NCBI GenBank assembly: GCA_050084985.1
Contig: JBITNC010000001.1
Span: 122,202,001-122,266,000 of the forward strand
DNA from: Nageia nagi
Lineage: Eukaryota; Pinophyta
Reading direction: 5' to 3'
DNA length: 64,000 nt
Numbering within the stretch: position 1 is the first letter of the stretch; the number at the start of each line of letters is the position of its first letter. The notes beneath the pieces were generated by a model, which was not told the DNA's origin, ran no database searches, and saw only the letters and a program-made list of their open reading frames with translations. Shown here piece by piece: positions 59,329 through 64,000 of the stretch. The translations under genes and the position numbers were made by a program.

Positions 59329-60293
59329 TTTCTAACATTTAGCCTCTAAATGACCTTCTTTTTGACAATGTGCACATACATCTTTAGACTTTTGTGTAGT
59401 GGACATAGTTTTCTTTTTCCCCTTTCCTTTATCATTATGACTATTCTTATTGGAAGCATTGTTCTTTTTACCATCCTTAACAAATTTTCCCCTTTCTTCT
59501 AAGTGAGTAGCTTGTACACAAACTTTATCCAAATCATTTGGATCAAACATCAAAATGGTATGTCTTAAATAATTGTGCAAACCACCAATATACTTAAGAA
59601 GATATCTTGGGAATCAAGAGTAATACCTAGCATTGTAGCTCTTCTTCAGAATTTCGTAGTGTACTCTTGCACACTTTGCCCTTTGCCTTGATGAAAAGTT
59701 TGCCAATCCATGATTGCCTTTTGCCGATAACCCAAAAGATAAAATTGATTTCTAAGCAATTATACAAAATGAGTCCAAGAAGCATTACAAACTTGAATAG
59801 ATTCATTCTTACTTTGTAAACAACATTCCCACCAAACAAGTGCATTACCACTCATTTTAAGAGTTGCTAATTGGATTTTATCCTCATCTCTTACAATTCT
59901 TTGTATTCTATAATATACCTCAATTTGTTTAATCAAATGGTCTAATTTCTCAGCATTCACTTCTCCAATAAAAGTAGGCAAATCAAATTTAACTTCTAAT
60001 TTCAAAGGAGAACTTTGAAAAACACTATGTGCATTATCATTGTCAATTTTCTTACTTTCACTAGTTTCACCTTCATTTTTCTTGTATTTTTGTTCTTGCA
60101 AGTGTTGGAATTGAAGAGACATTTGCTGGAACATTATGGAGAGATCAGCAATTTGCTATTCCACATTAGACCCTCCTTCATTGGCCATGGCTTCAAGCTC
60201 TCTTTGCTTCTTTTGCCAAACTCTAGAACCAATTTCTGGATCCTCCTCCACCAATTCTCCTTCTCCTTTGTTGCTTTGTGACCTAGTATACAT
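59329..60293 (-). pseudogene. gag of the gypsy element
   Basis: The best start is ATG at 60293 (MYTRSQSNKGEGELVEEDPE), 81 bp after the LTR. An early stop lies near residue 48 (SNVE-stop-QIADLS). The capsid core has FDLPTFIGEVNAEKLDHLIK and LKMSGNALVWWECCL. Two frame changes occur in 59620-59850, and the C-terminal part ends in the zinc knuckle CAHCQKEGHLEAKC (near 59340-59380). Gag forms the particle shell and binds RNA. Confidence 0.88.
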
Positions 60294-60354
60294 CCAAGAA
60301 CACTTTCCAAACACCAACAACAATCTCAAAAATAGAGGTTAGCCCAATGATTCA

Positions 60355-60374
60355 ACTTGCTCTGATACCAAACT
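60355..60374 (-). other. Primer-binding site of the gypsy element
   Basis: Minus strand GTTTGGTATCAGAGCAAGTT next to the 5' LTR contains the full TGGTATCAGAGC Met-tRNA match. Confidence 0.92.
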
Positions 60375-61524
60375 TGATCCATAAACTATAGGATTAAAAA
60401 TTTCAATTTAACCTTACCAAATGGATCATTTCACACTTAAAATAATTAAGTGCTTGTAAAGGGAATTCAGGAAATAAATTGTAAACACAGAGAAGAGACA
60501 AAGCATTCACCAAAGAAGAGACAAGCAAGATTTATCTTGCTTCACCCAATGTGGGCTACATCTAGCTCAAAAGCTCTCTACTATCAATGGGGGAATCACT
60601 TTACAAGGCCTCCAAGGTCCTTCAAAACCTCCTCTCACATTCACAAAACACTCTTAGCTCTAAAAATCACAACAAAACTGAAACACTTCTCGAAATCCTC
60701 CTTCTTCCCTCTCCTGTACAATTTGCTCCCTTTTTATACAATTTTTGGAGCTAAAATTGGAGAGAGTTACAACTAGGAAATTAGGTAAAAATCATATTTT
60801 TAGATACCTATTATCCTCCTTGATCTTCCTATCAAATTTGGGCTCAATTGGTTGCAAAAATCTCCCAAAAATGAACTCTGAAATTGAAAAATATACTCTC
60901 TGGACTGTTGCAGGCTGTAGGATAAACTTAGCCCAAAAATAGGACCTTAGGTGAATAAAAAATTGCAACAAAAACCTTATAAATGCCAAAATATGTTAAA
61001 TAAATCCAAAATTGGGTGGGTGCGTTGTGGTGCTAGCACGTGGCATGTTTTGGAACAAAGTCAAACTTGGTTGACCAGTGGCTAGGCTGACTGGGTAGCT
61101 TACCATGCAGGTCGAGGTGGGTTGGCTAGGTAGACAGGTCAGGTGCATGCGCATGGTTGGCTGGGGGTCAACTGGTCAACAACAGCTTATGTGGCACTTC
61201 CTTGGCAGGCGGATGGGATGTGGGTGCTCTACATGTGACATTTGATCTCCATGCAGTAGTCAATCTCCCACGCATGCTGCATCCTTAGACATGGTCCCTG
61301 CCATGCCTACGTGGCTGTACAGTGGCAGGCAGGTCCTGCCATATATATTTTTTATTTTTTATTTTTTTTAAAATACATAGAATGGACTTAAGACCATAAC
61401 TTTCACATATGGACTCGGATTCTCGATCCAAAAGAAGCATCAAAAAGTTGAAGACAAGATGATCACACTAAACATATTAAAATAGAGATTACTGAATGTT
61501 GAAGGGATCCAAATTTTTGGATCA
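60375..61524 (-). repeat. 5' LTR of the gypsy element
   Basis: Minus strand starts TGATCCAAAAATTTGGATCC at 61524 and ends TATGGATCA at 60375. Confidence 0.95.
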
Positions 61525-64000
61525 ACTTAGGAACCACATATTTTTTTTTGTTTGGTTAAGTATTATAGGCTAGGCAAAGAAAGAGCCCATAACATGTTAA
61601 ATAATTTTTGGGCACTTGAAATATTTTCATCATTTCAAGTTTTTTGAGCTAAGGGATTAGAAGAGAGAGGCAAATTTAGATCATTTCATATCATACATAT
61701 AGTGCACTTTGCATTTGGTGTATTGGCAAGACTAGAGAGATTAGGCTATACCAGACAAGGGGAGATGTGGTGAGACCAGATGAGACAAGGTGAGATAAGA
61801 GGAAACATGGTATAAAGTATTTTGCTTCATCTTATATGCCTATATCTATAGGAAAAAATCATTTCATGTCATATGGTATAGTTGCAATTGCCTCATCATA
61901 TTGCAAACTCTATAGTTTTAATCTACAATTTAAGCATCCAAGTTGGTTGTGTGGTAACATTATGAACAATGTTGAAGAATAATGGTGATATATCATTTGA
62001 GAGGTTGTAAATGTAGATAACCCTAACTTTTCCAATTCATGATGTTTTGTACAGGTTTATCCATGAGAAAAGACATCTAACCTTTATATATTATTGTGCT
62101 TATTGTGGAGGTAAGCAACATAGCATATCAAATAGAATAACATAGATAGAATTATTAATAGATAGAATCAATTAAGAATTATGTATGTATCATTATCATA
62201 CTTATCATAGTGGTTTCTCATAAGTAAATGCTTATAATCATATCATTGTTGTTTATATTTTGCAAGTGCAAAGAGAGCACAAACTATGTCATTTTTCAGA
62301 ACTCAAAATGCTCGATAAGTTTCCAAGTGCCCAATGAATCATTATACATAATTATTCTCTCAGATTAAAATATTGGAATCAACATCAAATATAACCGAAA
62401 TTATGTCAATAAATGATAGAAACATAAGCATAAATATCTTTTTATTTATGTATTAACTATTATATCATAAAAATATCTATACTTGTTCTTATTTTTGTGT
62501 CATTTATAAAAAGACAATCTACAAGTATAAACTTGTTCTTATATTTTAGGATCATTTACAAAAAGACATCCAATACATATAATCTAATAAGGCTCTTATC
62601 TTCCCAATTTTAATATATCCATTAGTTAGTGTTAATTATCAAGCAACACTAAACTAGTCATTGGTGCAAAATGAATACGAGATCCTAGCCTATATGTTTT
62701 TCAAATATTAGGGGCAAAATAGAGACTATGATCTTTATCCTATTATCATTTTTCAAAACGTATCAGCATGAAACATCGCCTAAGGTTACTATAAGAAAAA
62801 GGGGTAAAACTAACGATAATATGACATTCCAATAAGCCCATAAGCTTAAATTCTTTGTCATGATAAAATGCATGTTGTTCTTGTTCATGAATTTTGAATT
62901 ACATTATTTCAACCATACAAGGAGAGAAATACATCATTCCAAAAATGCAATAAAAATATTTACATGAGGTTAACCATGCATATATATACACACATAATAT
63001 ATTTACCCTTAAATTAACATCTTTAAAGTTACTTTAGGACTCTCAAAATTTGAAGACCTTCATTTCTACAAAGTGATTCCAAATAAATGATATCATAAAC
63101 CATTTAGTTGCCAATTCGAACCTTGGAATCATCATTGATATAATAGCATATTGATCACCATTGGCCATGATAATTTGGCTCATAATTGCAAGGAAAAGGG
63201 GAAAATGATATAGGTTCCTACTCAAGAAAGGGTTATACCCATTTTAAGGTAATTACTCAATAAATCCTCAATCAAAGAGGTAGAATCCAACCATTATTAC
63301 CTATGATGGTATTAGCCTAAACCAAGAGATAATAAAATCCCAAATTTTTACAACATACCTACCTCATATTCAAGTTTCAAACAAGAGATTAAGGCATAGA
63401 AAAGTTGGACTTACCACTTTAGAGGTGATGAAGAGGTGAACCACGTAGTCCCCAAATTGAAAGGTAAACTCAGTAAAACAAAGAAGAGGTGATGCCACAT
63501 TATGCTCCCAAAGTAATGATGCCTCCCAAATCCAAACTTGATAGTCCCCTTTCATTATAAAGGAAATCTTGTTTATATTTCCTACCAATATATTTCTCTA
63601 AAAGGATAAATGCATAACATTATCGATGCCCATTAGCTAAAACTCCATAATTTTGATAAAATATTCTCAAATGGATAGGGTGAACATAATAAAGAATTAG
63701 CATGGATGGGGGCCTTAAATATTTGGAAGCACCTTTTACCATCATTAAAACTCATGCTAAGAGATTTAAATGCCATTAAAATCAATAATGTTGGTATGTG
63801 CTAAGGTGCCTCAATGCCCTTTATCAATCTCCCCTCTCTTCTCTCATCTTACCAATGCATGAAATCCCGCTCTCTCCAACCCCTCCCCTTTGGCTCTTAT
63901 TAAGTCTCCTATATCCTCTCTCATCTTGAAGATAAACCAAATTCTCTCTCTCCTCCAACCCCTCCCCCTCAGATCTCATCTAGTTTCTCTTCTCCTATCT
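61525..64000. other. No gene recognised
   Basis: AT-rich spacer. Short open frames (63043-63225 and 63370-63588 on minus) have no family motif. Near 63850-63990 a pyrimidine-rich stretch contains CTCTCTCC(T)CCAACCCCTCCCC twice. Confidence 0.45.

Larger units (their letters stand above)
54641..61524 (-). mobile_element. Ty3/gypsy LTR retrotransposon
   Basis: LTRs of 1125 and 1150 bp (54641-55765 and 60375-61524) both begin TGATCC and end GGATCA. The 5-bp target duplication ACTTA lies at 54636-54640 and 61525-61529. A Met-tRNA primer site is beside the right LTR and a purine tract beside the left one, so transcription runs leftward. Gag, protease, RT, RNase H and integrase follow in gypsy order (integrase last). 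The integrase tail without a clear chromodomain leaves the lineage open; the RT resembles chromoviruses such as Reina. Two frameshifts and a few stops inactivate it. Confidence 0.95.

Overview
This window looks like a stretch of a large, repeat-rich plant nuclear genome. I infer a gymnosperm, probably a conifer, but nothing in the sequence proves this. The evidence is AT-rich spacers, nested LTR retrotransposons with 5-bp target duplications, a large CACTA transposon, a LINE remnant, decayed plant gene fragments (PPR-DYW, ammonium transporter) and a single apparently intact gene. There are no bacterial features, RNA genes or CRISPR arrays.

Layout. 1-796: 3' end of a decayed Ty1/copia element. 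1870-7258: an old complete copia element with recognisable LTRs. 7300-16975: graveyard of plant genes. It holds a PPR-DYW pseudogene split by about 4.4 kb of other DNA (7300-8703 and 13090-13466), two more PPR fragments (13760-14125, 16696-16975) and an AMT2-like ammonium transporter pseudogene (14925-15535). 19011-20582 (minus): an intact two-exon GH17 endo-1,3-beta-glucanase gene whose intron is mostly a MITE-like inverted-repeat element. 21400-22560 (minus): LINE remnant at the ORF1/ORF2 junction. 22589-33995: a CACTA (En/Spm) transposon with terminal repeats, a TTT target duplication, a TNP2-like transposase pseudogene on plus, a TNPA-like pseudogene on minus and an internal inverted repeat with arms of about 860 bp. 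34195-34656: a DUF4283 fragment cut by the next element.

34657-52470 (minus): a copia element with 498/500-bp LTRs and TSD TTTAC. Its gag gene is interrupted by a SIRE/Maximus-type copia element at 39459-48719 (plus) with LTRs near 1.96 kb and TSD CTTAG. The SIRE-type gag-pol is one frame broken only by nonsense codons. The right LTR end of the outer element was later tandemly duplicated with its flank (52302-52970). 54641-61524 (minus): a Ty3/gypsy element with TSD ACTTA. 61525-64000: no recognisable gene.

How it fits together. Only the glucanase gene looks functional: a secreted enzyme of the PR-2 class. The rest records successive insertions, whose order follows from the nesting: DUF4283 fragment, then outer copia, then SIRE-type element. 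Most damage in the younger elements is G-to-A or C-to-T, as expected for methylated, silenced DNA. I found no clear undescribed system. The most unusual structures are the inverted duplication inside the CACTA element and a 49-bp block at its breakpoint that is identical to part of the glucanase intron MITE.
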